A stretch of DNA of 64,000 nucleotides from contig JAQSEB010000060.1 of assembly GCA_030063045.1 (NCBI GenBank), positions 640,696 to 704,695 of the forward strand. Direction: 5' to 3'. Under the pieces are notes generated by a model that saw only the letters and a program-made list of their open reading frames with translations, did no database searches and was not told the DNA's origin. Origin of the DNA: Pratylenchus scribneri (taxonomy: Eukaryota > Nematoda > Chromadorea > Rhabditida > Pratylenchidae). The position numbers and the translations under genes were made by a program. Numbering within the stretch: position 1 is the stretch's first letter; each line of letters begins with the position of its first letter. This document shows, piece by piece, positions 33,558 to 41,884 of the stretch.

Positions 33558-34076
33558 ATGAATCCAATGAACCCAGACCATCTTGAAGAGAGCATCAAAA
33601 GCGTCATCAACAAAGGATTACCGGAGGTGGATTTCTTCGTATCAGCAGGGGGAGTTACAGTAAGCTCTGTTCGCCTGAATACTGCCCGTTTTGTCCCCTT
33701 CGATGTACCCGGAAAGTGCGTCCACTGCAAATGTGATGGAATTGAGATCGATTTTGCTATTACATCACAAGGTGTAACCTTTTTTTGTGCACGCATGAAA
33801 GGCATGAAATTTGTACAATTTGATAAGAAAGGGGAACTTAGCAAGAACTGCATATTTCGCGTCAAATGCAAAGGAAAGGTTTTCAACATCCCAATGGATG
33901 GCGGATTAATTGACCGCGATGGATCCTTATCACCAATAAAAGAAGAAGAGGAGCGAGCCGTGGATGCAATCAAGAGAAAGGTAAGTTTTTCAACTTTAAT
34001 CCCCGAAATCAAGAAGGAAAAAGTGGAAGAAAAAGCAGAAGAAGAAGAACCGAAGAAAAATGTCTTCTTTCCGTAA
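33558..34076 (+). CDS. Polinton accessory protein with internal duplication, 172 aa
   Basis: Start ATG 33,558 (MNPMNPDHLEESIKSV), about 45 bp after the TATA box; the 33,486 frame start would precede it. Two tandem modules of about 45 residues align: VDFFVSAGGVTVSSVR.. FVPFD..CVHCKCDG, and IDFAITSQGVTFFCAR.. FVQFD..CIFRVKCKG. A Lys/Glu-rich tail follows. The modules look like beta-rich domains. I do not recognise them. Being first behind an accessory-type promoter, it may be an early protein acting on the host, but that is inference. Confidence 0.7.
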   Translation: MNPMNPDHLEESIKSVINKGLPEVDFFVSAGGVTVSSVRLNTARFVPFDVPGKCVHCKCDGIEIDFAITSQGVTFFCARMKGMKFVQFDKKGELSKNCIFRVKCKGKVFNIPMDGGLIDRDGSLSPIKEEEERAVDAIKRKVSFSTLIPEIKKEKVEEKAEEEEPKKNVFFP

Positions 34077-34105
34077 GAAAGATAATATAACCAATTAATC
34101 AAAGA

Positions 34106-34113
34106 TATATAAA
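34106..34113 (+). promoter_or_regulatory. TATA box of the capsid/packaging gene block
   Basis: TATATAAA 40 bp upstream of the ATPase start. Similar TATATAA(A/G) boxes occur at 36,937, 37,290 and 41,422, each in an intergenic gap of this plus-strand block and without the GGGCG box of the accessory genes. Confidence 0.5.
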
Positions 34114-34152
34114 CTCAATATATTGTTATTTAATAATCATATTATTTTTATA

Positions 34153-34812
34153 ATGAATAATCAAATATTTGAAAATAAAGAATTAAAATTACATCTTCCA
34201 TTTTCTATGATAATCAATGGTCCATCTTCTAGTGGAAAATCGACCTTCTTATTGAAATTCGTCAATCAATCTCAGTATCTAGTGGAACCTCCCCCAAAAT
34301 CTATATTATATTGCTACGGAGAATATAGTTCCGCAGTTCCTACTCTCCAAAAAATTGGTGTCACAGTCTATTCTGGTGTGCCTTCTGAAGAATTAATAAA
34401 AAAACAATCAAAGCCTGCCTTAATCATCCTAGATGATTTACTTTATTCAATCAATGAGAAATATCTATCAGAACTTACGACGAAAAAGTCGCATCATCAG
34501 AATTTTGGTTTTATTTTTGTCACACAAAATCTCTTCGAGAAAAAACTTAAGGTCGCAAGACAAAACACAATGTACTTCACTCTTATGAGAGCACCAAATA
34601 GCGCCTTAGCTATCAGAAATCTTGGACAGCAATTATTCCCTCGACAATTGGATTTCTTCCTAGAATCTTATAGATATGCCACCCGTGAGCCATATTCGTA
34701 TTTATTTATCGATCTTCATCCGTCCTCAGACCCAACCTTGAGGCTTAGGACCAACATATTTAAAGACGACCAAAATCCTTATACTATCTTCATTCCTAAT
34801 AATAATGTCTAA
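34153..34812 (+). CDS. Genome-packaging ATPase (FtsK/HerA, A32-like), 219 aa
   Basis: Start ATG 34,153 (MNNQIFENKEL). Walker A is GPSSSGKST (residues 23-31) and Walker B is ALIILDDLL (DD at 94-95), followed by FIFVTQNLFEKK, which fits the sensor strand of A32-like packaging ATPases. Length matches Polinton ATPases. It is expected to pump element DNA into capsids. The stop overlaps the next gene by 8 bp, consistent with a compact late block. Confidence 0.92.
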   Translation: MNNQIFENKELKLHLPFSMIINGPSSSGKSTFLLKFVNQSQYLVEPPPKSILYCYGEYSSAVPTLQKIGVTVYSGVPSEELIKKQSKPALIILDDLLYSINEKYLSELTTKKSHHQNFGFIFVTQNLFEKKLKVARQNTMYFTLMRAPNSALAIRNLGQQLFPRQLDFFLESYRYATREPYSYLFIDLHPSSDPTLRLRTNIFKDDQNPYTIFIPNNNV

Positions 34813-35182
34813 TAACAATGCCCAAATTAGTCCACTTATTTATGAAAATATTGACTTTTTAAAATCAGTTGCTAAGACAAAATCTATAAATAAAAGAAAG
34901 AAAATATTGCGTAAAGCTACAACTTCACAATTATTGTCATTGGTGGAAATTAGTTTAAATATTCTCAAATCAAGATTTAAACTAACTGCGAGACAGAAGA
35001 ATAGAATACTCCCATATACAGATTTTGTAAGGAAATTAAGTAGAGTGAGATCAGAGAAGGGAGCAAGAAATCTAGTACAAAAAGGAGGCGGACTCGGACT
35101 TAAAGCTCTACCGGCAATTTTAACTCCAATTATTTTGGAAGTATTAAGAAATATTATTACAAAGGATAATGGCGGCCAATAG
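34805..35182 (+). CDS. Small basic Polinton protein, 125 aa
   Basis: Basic protein with pattern LVEISLNILKSRFKLTARQK, then LPYTDFVRKLSRVRSE and LVQKGGGLGLKALPAILTPI with a hydrophobic end. This layout (NIL..F.LT..QK..L..Y, then QKGGG and a hydrophobic tail) is common among Polinton and adintovirus small proteins and may be a core or virion protein. Overlaps both neighbours by 8-14 bp. Confidence 0.75.
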   Translation: MSNNNAQISPLIYENIDFLKSVAKTKSINKRKKILRKATTSQLLSLVEISLNILKSRFKLTARQKNRILPYTDFVRKLSRVRSEKGARNLVQKGGGLGLKALPAILTPIILEVLRNIITKDNGGQ

Positions 35183-35834
35183 ATTTGTTTTAGTGCCAGA
35201 AGATATTTACAAAGGCTTAACTTCAAGTGATACAGGAAATATTAACCTTGATTACTCTAAAAGAATGCTAGAAAATGTGAAAGAAGAGAAGACAAATCCT
35301 ACAATTAAAAACGCTCGATACAATCAAGAATTAAGAAGGTACTTACATCTGAGGAAGGAACATGAAGATAAGCCTGTTAAAGTTGAAATAACAGGCGCGC
35401 CAGAATCACAGACCATTGAGACAACACCTAGAGTATCACAAAAACAAAAAATATCCAGTAGAAACCCCTTTATCCATGTCTCACCTATGATGGAACTTTC
35501 GAATGAATTTATAATGAGAATGTCTGCTAATCCTGACAAATATAGTGTGACCTCAGAAGGAAGGATTAAAAATGAACATGGAAAAATTATCGAGGGAAGT
35601 GATATTAAAAAATCTATTAATTGGATAGTATCGAATGAAAAAGGTCTTCGTACAGGGCCAAGACCGAAAGGAACAATAATTTTAGAGAATGTAATTAGAA
35701 AGGACGATGCATTACTACAAATACTTCAAAATTTAAAGGCAAAGGATGAATCCTTATCATTCCATTCTCCAGTCGGAACTTCTACTCCAAAAAGTAAATA
35801 TAAGACACCTTTTACTCCGGCTAAATGGAGTTAG
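35169..35834 (+). CDS. Conserved Maverick protein of unknown function, 221 aa
   Basis: Begins MAANRFVLVPEDIYKGLTSS and contains NARYNQELRRYLHLRKEHED followed by KPVKVEI, a pattern I associate with a conserved Maverick gene next to the integrase. The middle is low in complexity; the C-terminus has a globular stretch (SVTSEGRIKNEHGKIIEGSD). No catalytic motif. Overlaps the integrase start by 10 bp. Confidence 0.75.
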   Translation: MAANRFVLVPEDIYKGLTSSDTGNINLDYSKRMLENVKEEKTNPTIKNARYNQELRRYLHLRKEHEDKPVKVEITGAPESQTIETTPRVSQKQKISSRNPFIHVSPMMELSNEFIMRMSANPDKYSVTSEGRIKNEHGKIIEGSDIKKSINWIVSNEKGLRTGPRPKGTIILENVIRKDDALLQILQNLKAKDESLSFHSPVGTSTPKSKYKTPFTPAKWS

Positions 35835-36928
35835 AAGAAAAAGAAAAAATTTTAAAACGTTTATACAATAATCCTAATTATCCTTCTTCCTTTGCTGGTG
35901 TGGATCAGTTATGGATCGAAGCTAAAAAAGAAATACCGAATATTAAGAAGAAAGAAATAAAAGAATGGTTGGAAGGAAGTCGAACGTATACAATTCATCG
36001 TCCAAGACGGGTGAACTTCCCCCGACAGAAAACTATTCCCTCTGGGTATATGACAGATGTCCAAGTTGACATAGCCGATTTGCAGAAGTTATCGAAAGAG
36101 AATAATGGAATAAATTATGCTTTAATAGCCATAGATGTTTTAAGTAAGCAAGTTTTCGGTGTTCCAGTGAAAAATAAAAATGCAAAGGATATGCTTGTGG
36201 CTTTCAAAAATTTATTTGAACTCATGCCTATGAAGCCACACAGATTATTTTCTGATAAAGGAAAAGAATTTACAAATTCTGATCTGAAAACTTTTTTTAA
36301 AGAAAACGATATTCAAAAATTCACTCCAAATTCTTCAACGGTCAAAGCATCATTAGCCGAAAGAGCCATACGAAATGTAAAACAGAGACTTTACCGTTAC
36401 ATGTCCCAAAAACAAACAGTTGAATGGGTACCGGCCTTGTCAAAAATAATTAATGCGATCAATAATTCTAAAAGTCGAACACATGGAATTAAACCGTCTG
36501 AGGTTAATTTCAACAATGCTAAAGAAGTATGGGAAAAACTATATGGACCAAGAGAAGATTTAATTGAACCGGAAATAAAAAAACCGCCTAAATTTAAAAA
36601 AGATGATTTTGTGAGAATGAGTAAAAATAAAGGAGTATTCCATAAGGGATATTTTCCTTCATGGAGTGATGAAATTTTACAAATTGAGCAAGTAAAGAAT
36701 CAGAACCCGCCTCGATACAAAGTACGCGACCAACAGGGAGAATTGTTCAAAGGATACTTTTATGAGCCAGACCTCCAAAAGGTGCGAAAGGATGAATCTA
36801 CGACCTATAGAATAGAGGAAGTAATTAGAACGAAGAAAGTGAATGGAAGAAAGAAATATTTTGTTAAATTTTATGATTACCCTAACCCTGAATGGATTGA
36901 CGAATCCGATATTGCCCCTACCGATTAG
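35825..36928 (+). CDS. Retroviral-type integrase with C-terminal chromodomain, 367 aa
   Basis: The RNase-H-fold core carries the DDE triad: D82 in VQVDIADL, D144 in RLFSDKGKEF and E179 in KASLAERAIRN, with 34 residues between the last two, close to the D,D(35)E rule. The C-terminus has a chromodomain (YRIEEVIRTKKVNGRKKYFV, then KFYDYPNPEWIDESDI). It would insert the Polinton into chromosomes, with the chromodomain steering it to modified chromatin. A zinc-binding HHCC-type N-terminus is not evident; a helical segment replaces it. Confidence 0.94.
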   Translation: MELEEKEKILKRLYNNPNYPSSFAGVDQLWIEAKKEIPNIKKKEIKEWLEGSRTYTIHRPRRVNFPRQKTIPSGYMTDVQVDIADLQKLSKENNGINYALIAIDVLSKQVFGVPVKNKNAKDMLVAFKNLFELMPMKPHRLFSDKGKEFTNSDLKTFFKENDIQKFTPNSSTVKASLAERAIRNVKQRLYRYMSQKQTVEWVPALSKIINAINNSKSRTHGIKPSEVNFNNAKEVWEKLYGPREDLIEPEIKKPPKFKKDDFVRMSKNKGVFHKGYFPSWSDEILQIEQVKNQNPPRYKVRDQQGELFKGYFYEPDLQKVRKDESTTYRIEEVIRTKKVNGRKKYFVKFYDYPNPEWIDESDIAPTD

Positions 36929-36979
36929 TAGATTAGTATATAAGTATTCAAAATTGTTCATTTTTAAAAAAATATAAAT

Positions 36980-37279
36980 ATGATAAAAATGTTTTCAAAA
37001 AACGATGTAAATCGAATTAAATTTTATAAAAATAAAATTTATCTCCATAAAGGCTATAAATTTAATTACTACTGTTTGATTCATAATCCAAGAAATGCCC
37101 CCATAACCAATCAATATGAAAAGTGGCCGTGTGAAAAAGTAGATGAACTTAATTGTCAGGCTTACCTAATAATTGACAGATGGAATGAAAATAGAATTAA
37201 ATTAATGAATACACATAACCATGCTCCTATAGAAGAGCTAAAAGAATATAATGGAGAAATTTGTAAAGATGGAGAGTAA
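36980..37279 (+). CDS. FLYWCH-like zinc-finger protein, 99 aa
   Basis: The pattern GYKFNYYCLIH, then W-PCEKVDELNCQAYLII and NRIKLMNTHNHAPIEEL fits a FLYWCH/WRKY-GCM-type C2H2 zinc finger: C-x(7)-C, a hydrophobic strand, then HNH. Preceded by TATATAAG (36,937-36,944) in its own intergenic gap. Single-finger FLYWCH proteins bind DNA or proteins. Its job in the element is unknown; regulation of element or host genes is plausible. Confidence 0.7.
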   Translation: MIKMFSKNDVNRIKFYKNKIYLHKGYKFNYYCLIHNPRNAPITNQYEKWPCEKVDELNCQAYLIIDRWNENRIKLMNTHNHAPIEELKEYNGEICKDGE

Positions 37280-37289
37280 TCCTAATGTG

Positions 37290-37298
37290 TATATAAAG
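37290..37298 (+). promoter_or_regulatory. TATA box before the minor capsid gene
   Basis: TATATAAAG, 43 bp before the minor capsid start. Confidence 0.45.
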
Positions 37299-37332
37299 TC
37301 TCAATATTAGTTTTTTCATTACTTTAAACATA

Positions 37333-37905
37333 ATGACTTCCACAAGCAATTATTATTTTGTTGTTTTGCCAAGCGATGTCCCAGATTACCCTGATAATAA
37401 ACCAAATAAATATCGAGTACACCTCCCCAGACCGATTGAATTTCAAGGAGGAAATTGGGTATGTGGTCTCTACAGTATTCAATACCCTCAATCATGGGCT
37501 GCCACCATAGGGACTAATGAACAACAATGGATACAAATATATTACAAAAATGGGACTTTTCGTAGCGTGAATATTCCTAAAACATCCCAACAAACCGCTG
37601 AAGGTTTAAGTGAATACTTGAAATATGTTCTTTTGAACCAGTCATTGCTATCCCATAAAAATTTACAAAATCGAAAACGAAGATTTATACATTTAAAAGA
37701 CGAAGAGGAAAAGAGAGCCCGAAGGGAAGCTACATCTGGAAATGAGAATGACTGGATCAATACTTTTTTATCGAGCATCGCGAAGATTATTGGACACATA
37801 TTCGAGAAGAAAGAAAAGTTTTCGAAACCTTGGAAAATACAATTAAAAATAAAATACAGGAGAGTAATAATGAAGCCGATAGGAATAAGCATAAAAAAAT
37901 ATTAG
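37333..37905 (+). CDS. Minor capsid (penton-like) protein, N-terminal frame
   Basis: 190 codons. It begins with the Polinton minor-capsid N-terminal signature: NYYFVVLPSDVPDYPDN, then NKYRVHLPRPIEFQGGNWV and CGLYSIQYPQSW. After about residue 140 it loses family character and becomes out-of-frame sequence. The rest of the protein lies in the -1 frame (37,752-39,518). The two frames overlap, and at 37,764-37,770 there is a T TTT TTA heptamer in exactly the phase needed for -1 slippage. Either the protein is made by programmed frameshifting or a 1-bp indel has broken it; I favour the former modestly. Confidence 0.85.
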   Translation: MTSTSNYYFVVLPSDVPDYPDNKPNKYRVHLPRPIEFQGGNWVCGLYSIQYPQSWAATIGTNEQQWIQIYYKNGTFRSVNIPKTSQQTAEGLSEYLKYVLLNQSLLSHKNLQNRKRRFIHLKDEEEKRARREATSGNENDWINTFLSSIAKIIGHIFEKKEKFSKPWKIQLKIKYRRVIMKPIGISIKKY

Positions 37906-39518
37906 ACGAAATTGAAACTCTCAACGCTACATCAGATTCAATGCTACAGAGAATAAATTTGTTAGAGAAGGCTGCAAAAGATAAAGATGAAGAGAATAAA
38001 AGAATTGAAAATCAAATTGCTGAAGAATTTTTCCGTGTCTACCCCGAGCCCGAAAGATATAATGAAAAAATTACAGAGGAACGACTCAGATACATATCCA
38101 TGGTTGAAGAGCTTCAACAAAAAGTTCAACTTTATAAGGATGCAAAAAGTTTGGAAAGAATAAAGGAATTGGATAATGAGACAAAAATTATCAGACAACG
38201 AATTAAGCTTCTTGAGAAAAATTTGAGAATAATTTCGAAAGCTATAATCCAAAAGGATTTGAATAAGCCATATGACGATTATCAAAAGCAAAATAATGAA
38301 AAGAATTCAGAATTCGTAAATGATTTTTTCCAGAAAAATCCTGATTATTGGCCGGCGATAGGAAAACAATTTAAAATTTTGCAAGATACATATAAAGAAA
38401 TCCGGGTAAAGAGAGAAACATTATTGGCTGCTGTAATACCGGAAGAAAAGGATACTTTGAAAAAACAAATTGAAGATTTAAGAAAAATCGCCGAGTACAG
38501 AAGACACAGGTTTAACGCATTAGAATATGAAGCTAAAATTAGAGATGAACGATCACTACCTGAATCTCAAGCATTGACAGGGGGTTTATTACAGCAAGTC
38601 CGCGATAAATTAAAGAAGAATGAAGAAGTAAGTGAGCAAAGCTCTCAAGAAACGGGTGGCCTAATTCAACAAGTAAAAGAAAGGCTTGCTGAGGATACGG
38701 AAGAAGAGAAAATTCCTAAAGAGACAGGCGGAATTCAACAAGTAAAAGAAAGGCTTGCTGAGGATACGGAAGAAGAGAAAATTCCTAAAGAAACGGGTGG
38801 CCTAATTCAACAAGTAAAAGAAAGGCTTGATGAGGATACGGAAGAAGAGAAAATTCCTAAAGAAACGGGTGGCCTAATTCAACAAGTAAAAGAGAGGCTC
38901 GCAGGGGATACGGAAGAAGAGAAAATCCCTAAAGAGACAGGCGGCCTAATTCAACAAGTAAAAGAGAAGCTTGCAGGGGATACGGAAGAAAAGAATACCC
39001 AAGAAACAGAACCAAAAGGACTACTCGAAATTGTACGGCAGAGACTTATTCCTTTAGATGGGATTCCTGAAATTGAGTTTGAATATATTAAGAATATTGA
39101 TCGTTATCAAATTAAATTTAATAATCCTGAAATTAGCCACATAACTCTTTCAGAACAAATTGCTTATGTTGCTGGGTTTAAAGATGAAACACGTTATTAT
39201 ATAGAAAATGGAGAAATAGGAAAATATACTGTCGATTTACAAAGTGGCTACTCAAGCTTTGCTGTTTACGCTAATGGTCTGACGAGGAGCGTAATTCTAG
39301 GAAATTCCCTAAGCTCACTACTCAGGATAGTAGCTGTTGAAAATCAAGTCGGAGGCTATGTTGAACGAGTGTATGACCAGCCTATGTTTATTCCTGTCCT
39401 GCCGCGTCAAATAAATGAAATAGAGATAGAATTGAAGTGGTTGAATGGAAGATATATACCCTTTGATTATGGGACTGTGCTAGTGACTTTAGTATTTAAG
39501 AAAGTTATAAATTTGTAA
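37752..39518 (+). CDS. Minor capsid (penton-like) protein, C-terminal frame
   Basis: Open from 37,752 (after a TGA); no ATG is found at a sensible place, so it probably depends on entry from the upstream frame. It has a long coiled-coil middle, then five near-identical tandem copies of about 24 residues (GGLIQQVKERLAEDTEEEKI). The jelly-roll-like C-terminus carries family motifs (YTVDLQSGYSSFAVYANGL, SVILGNSLSSLLRIV, and PVLPRQINEIEIELK before the end). The penton-like protein occupies capsid vertices; the coil and repeats are lineage-specific additions to the usual fold. Confidence 0.85.
   Translation: MDQYFFIEHREDYWTHIREERKVFETLENTIKNKIQESNNEADRNKHKKILDEIETLNATSDSMLQRINLLEKAAKDKDEENKRIENQIAEEFFRVYPEPERYNEKITEERLRYISMVEELQQKVQLYKDAKSLERIKELDNETKIIRQRIKLLEKNLRIISKAIIQKDLNKPYDDYQKQNNEKNSEFVNDFFQKNPDYWPAIGKQFKILQDTYKEIRVKRETLLAAVIPEEKDTLKKQIEDLRKIAEYRRHRFNALEYEAKIRDERSLPESQALTGGLLQQVRDKLKKNEEVSEQSSQETGGLIQQVKERLAEDTEEEKIPKETGGIQQVKERLAEDTEEEKIPKETGGLIQQVKERLDEDTEEEKIPKETGGLIQQVKERLAGDTEEEKIPKETGGLIQQVKEKLAGDTEEKNTQETEPKGLLEIVRQRLIPLDGIPEIEFEYIKNIDRYQIKFNNPEISHITLSEQIAYVAGFKDETRYYIENGEIGKYTVDLQSGYSSFAVYANGLTRSVILGNSLSSLLRIVAVENQVGGYVERVYDQPMFIPVLPRQINEIEIELKWLNGRYIPFDYGTVLVTLVFKKVINL
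37764..37770 (+). promoter_or_regulatory. Candidate -1 ribosomal frameshift site
   Basis: TTTTTTA read as (AC)T TTT TTA in the upstream frame, matching the X XXY YYZ slippery rule. Ten bases downstream, CGAAGAT (37,781-37,787) can pair imperfectly with ATATTCG (37,798-37,804). Shifting back by one base enters the open -1 frame and continues to 39,518. Confidence 0.5.
38650..39000 (+). repeat. In-frame tandem repeat inside the minor capsid gene
   Basis: Five copies of a unit of about 72-75 bp (GGCCTAATTCAACAAGTAAA onward), one lacking a Leu codon. Near-identity of the DNA suggests recent expansion. Confidence 0.9.
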
Positions 39519-39584
39519 TTCATTTTAATTTGATATTATCATAATATTGTTAAAAATTTTTCCTGTTTGATAAAAATTTCAAAA

Positions 39585-40097
39585 ATGCATATTCCATTCG
39601 ACACAAGAACTGTATCATATGATGATCATGTATTTCAAATAGGGGGAGGATTAAATGACGAAGATGATATTCTAAAAGAACCATATACATACTATCGGGG
39701 AATGAACCCTTACCAAAGAGGCTATGGCTTTACCAGACAAAATGGTGCCGGAATTGGAGATATTCTTCGCGGAATTTGGCGTTATATATTGCCTGTAATC
39801 AGGAGAGCAGGAACTTCCGTTGGAAAAGAAGCACTCTCGACTGGAGAGAGAATACTGGATAAAATAGCAGAAGGAGGGAATGTCAAAGAAGCCATTATAG
39901 AAGAGGGAAAAAAAGGAATTGATACTATCCTTGAAAAGGGTCGAAAACAGATTGGATCGGGGACTATAAAAAGGCGAAGAAAACATATAGAAATACCCAT
40001 TCATCAAACCATTATTGGAAGAAAGGTTGTTAAACCCCTTCCTAATTTAAAAATAACAAAAAAGAGAAAAAGGATAGATAATTTCGGTCTTTATTAA
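39585..40097 (+). CDS. Adenovirus pVI-like Polinton virion protein, 170 aa
   Basis: Start ATG 39,585 (MHIPFDTRTVSYDDHVFQIG). The centre reads YQRGYGFTRQNGAGIGDILR, then WRYILPVIRRAGTSVGKEAL, an amphipathic helix region, and ERILDKIAEGGNVKEAI. The tail is Lys/Arg-rich (GTIKRRRKHIEI; KKRKR). Glycine-rich motif plus amphipathic helix plus basic tail is the layout of Polinton/adintovirus proteins likened to adenovirus pVI or pX, which may disrupt membranes or bind DNA. It sits between the two capsid genes, as expected. Confidence 0.75.
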   Translation: MHIPFDTRTVSYDDHVFQIGGGLNDEDDILKEPYTYYRGMNPYQRGYGFTRQNGAGIGDILRGIWRYILPVIRRAGTSVGKEALSTGERILDKIAEGGNVKEAIIEEGKKGIDTILEKGRKQIGSGTIKRRRKHIEIPIHQTIIGRKVVKPLPNLKITKKRKRIDNFGLY

Positions 40098-40106
40098 TTA
40101 AATAAA

Positions 40107-41414
40107 ATGACGACCTTTCATAAAATTGACAAGGATTCCCCAAATGCCATCACCAATGCTCTATCGATTTTTGATATCCCTAGTACAAATGTAACTGTTA
40201 GTTCTTCCTCGTTCCGAGAATATTTAACACTTAACCCTCTCACCGATATTCCATATCATTTTAAAATTCATGCAAGCACAAATTACATCGATCTATCCAA
40301 ATGTTACTTACTTATGGAATGTAGAATAAAGAAAAGGAATGCCGAAGGACTTCTGATTAATGTACCTGCTAATGAAGACGTTTCTATATGCCAACTAATT
40401 GGGCATTCAATATGGAAAAATTGTAGAATTTCTATTAACGGAACACAGGTGTTTGAAGGGAATTCTCTGATGGCCTACAAAAGTATTTTTGACTATGAAT
40501 TAACCTATCCAACAACAACAAAAACTTCCTATCTTAATGTCGCAGGCTATTATAAAGATGGAGATTCACAGACAGAAGGACCAGGATATGAAAATCGAAA
40601 ACAGCTATTTGCTCAAAGTAAAACAGTACAATTTATGTCAAAATTAGATGTTGATCTTGCTAATCAACCCAAATATTTGGTTAATCAGTGCGAAATTGAC
40701 GTGGAATTGCTTCCTAACGACAGTAATTTTGTCATAATTACTGGTACCGAAAACACTTATCATTTTGAAATCACTGGCTTGAAATTATATGTAAAAATGT
40801 TGGAATTAGTGGACTCATTGGCCTATGATATCAATAAAAAACTTGAGCTCAAACCGGCAAGGTATCCTATGAGAAAAACGGCCATAAAATCAATGTTCAT
40901 AGGAGAGGGACATAGAGAATATAATGCTTGTCTTTGGACCGATCAAATCCCGAGAAGAGTGACTTTAGCATTGCTGAGCAACAAAGATTATGTAGGAGAC
41001 CAGAAAACAAGTCCATTCAATTTTCAACCTTTCCACCTAAGGAGCATATCGGTAATTGCAAACGGTGTAAACCATCCAGAAGCGCCATATACTCTGGATT
41101 TTCCAAATAAAAAATATGCACGCGCATTCCACGACACTATGGATGCTATTGGATATGCAGGATCATTAGAAAGCAATGGAATAGATTATAAGTCATATGG
41201 TAATGGTTGGTGTATCTTTGTATTTAATCTAACTACATCAAAAGAAGACAGCGGTGATACTTTCGACTTGATTAAACCGGGTTCATGCCTAGTAAAATTA
41301 TCTTTTAACCAAGAGGTGCCCGAGGGTGGCGTTGTGCTCGTTGCTATGGCAGAAGTAGACGCTTTATTGATGCTAGACCGAAACAGGACTATTTCCACGG
41401 ATATAACAGTATAA
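40107..41414 (+). CDS. Major capsid protein (double jelly-roll, hexon-like), 435 aa
   Basis: Features of Polinton major capsid proteins are evident: SIFDIPSTNVTVSSSSFREY, the conserved HASTNYIDLSKCYLLMECRI strand, KNCRISINGTQVFEGN, YKSIFDYELTYP, then LPNDSNFVI in the second jelly roll, and a C-terminal FDLIKPGSCLVKLSF. Length is typical. Trimers would build the icosahedral shell. The frame is intact. It begins 9 bp after the pVI-like gene, implying co-transcription. Confidence 0.92.
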   Translation: MTTFHKIDKDSPNAITNALSIFDIPSTNVTVSSSSFREYLTLNPLTDIPYHFKIHASTNYIDLSKCYLLMECRIKKRNAEGLLINVPANEDVSICQLIGHSIWKNCRISINGTQVFEGNSLMAYKSIFDYELTYPTTTKTSYLNVAGYYKDGDSQTEGPGYENRKQLFAQSKTVQFMSKLDVDLANQPKYLVNQCEIDVELLPNDSNFVIITGTENTYHFEITGLKLYVKMLELVDSLAYDINKKLELKPARYPMRKTAIKSMFIGEGHREYNACLWTDQIPRRVTLALLSNKDYVGDQKTSPFNFQPFHLRSISVIANGVNHPEAPYTLDFPNKKYARAFHDTMDAIGYAGSLESNGIDYKSYGNGWCIFVFNLTTSKEDSGDTFDLIKPGSCLVKLSFNQEVPEGGVVLVAMAEVDALLMLDRNRTISTDITV

Positions 41415-41421
41415 AATCCCA

Positions 41422-41430
41422 TATATAAAT
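41422..41430 (+). promoter_or_regulatory. TATA box before the membrane protein gene
   Basis: TATATAAAT, 133 bp upstream of the next start, in the gap after the major capsid gene. Confidence 0.4.
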
Positions 41431-41554
41431 ACCCGTTTACTCATCATATTTATTTATGTTAAAAATTAAATTCCACTATATATTATTTACAATTTATTTT
41501 ATTTTAATATTTACAAAATTTTGTTATTCACTATTTTAATTTTTATAAAATAAA

Positions 41555-41884
41555 ATGGATATAAATAAGACCAATCAATCAGCAGAAATGCTACAAGAAC
41601 CACCACAATTTATTCAATTCCCTACAATTCCGTTGTGTAAAGATATTTCCGACAAATCGATATATAGTACAATATATTGCTATATCCTATTGGTACTATA
41701 TTTTTCAGTAATAGTTACTTTCCTAATTTGGCAAATTCGTTGGGTATATCTGTGGTGGAAACGACAAAAAGAGAATGGCTTCTCTGGACTCGGATCAAAT
41801 CACGAAAATATTGAACTTCAACAGAGTAACAAGAAGATATTTTCAGGGCTGTTATCCAAGCGATCAAGCCCCGTCGAAAAATGA
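41555..41884 (+). CDS. Small single-pass membrane protein, 109 aa
   Basis: The N-terminal half is polar with a Cys (TIPLCKDISDKS). One hydrophobic segment follows (YCYILLVLYFSVIVTFLIWQ), then WVYLWWKRQK and a polar Ser-rich tail. It overlaps the protease start by 110 bp in another frame. Small membrane proteins at this place are common in Polintons. Function unknown; a virion membrane or exit role is possible. Confidence 0.65.
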   Translation: MDINKTNQSAEMLQEPPQFIQFPTIPLCKDISDKSIYSTIYCYILLVLYFSVIVTFLIWQIRWVYLWWKRQKENGFSGLGSNHENIELQQSNKKIFSGLLSKRSSPVEK

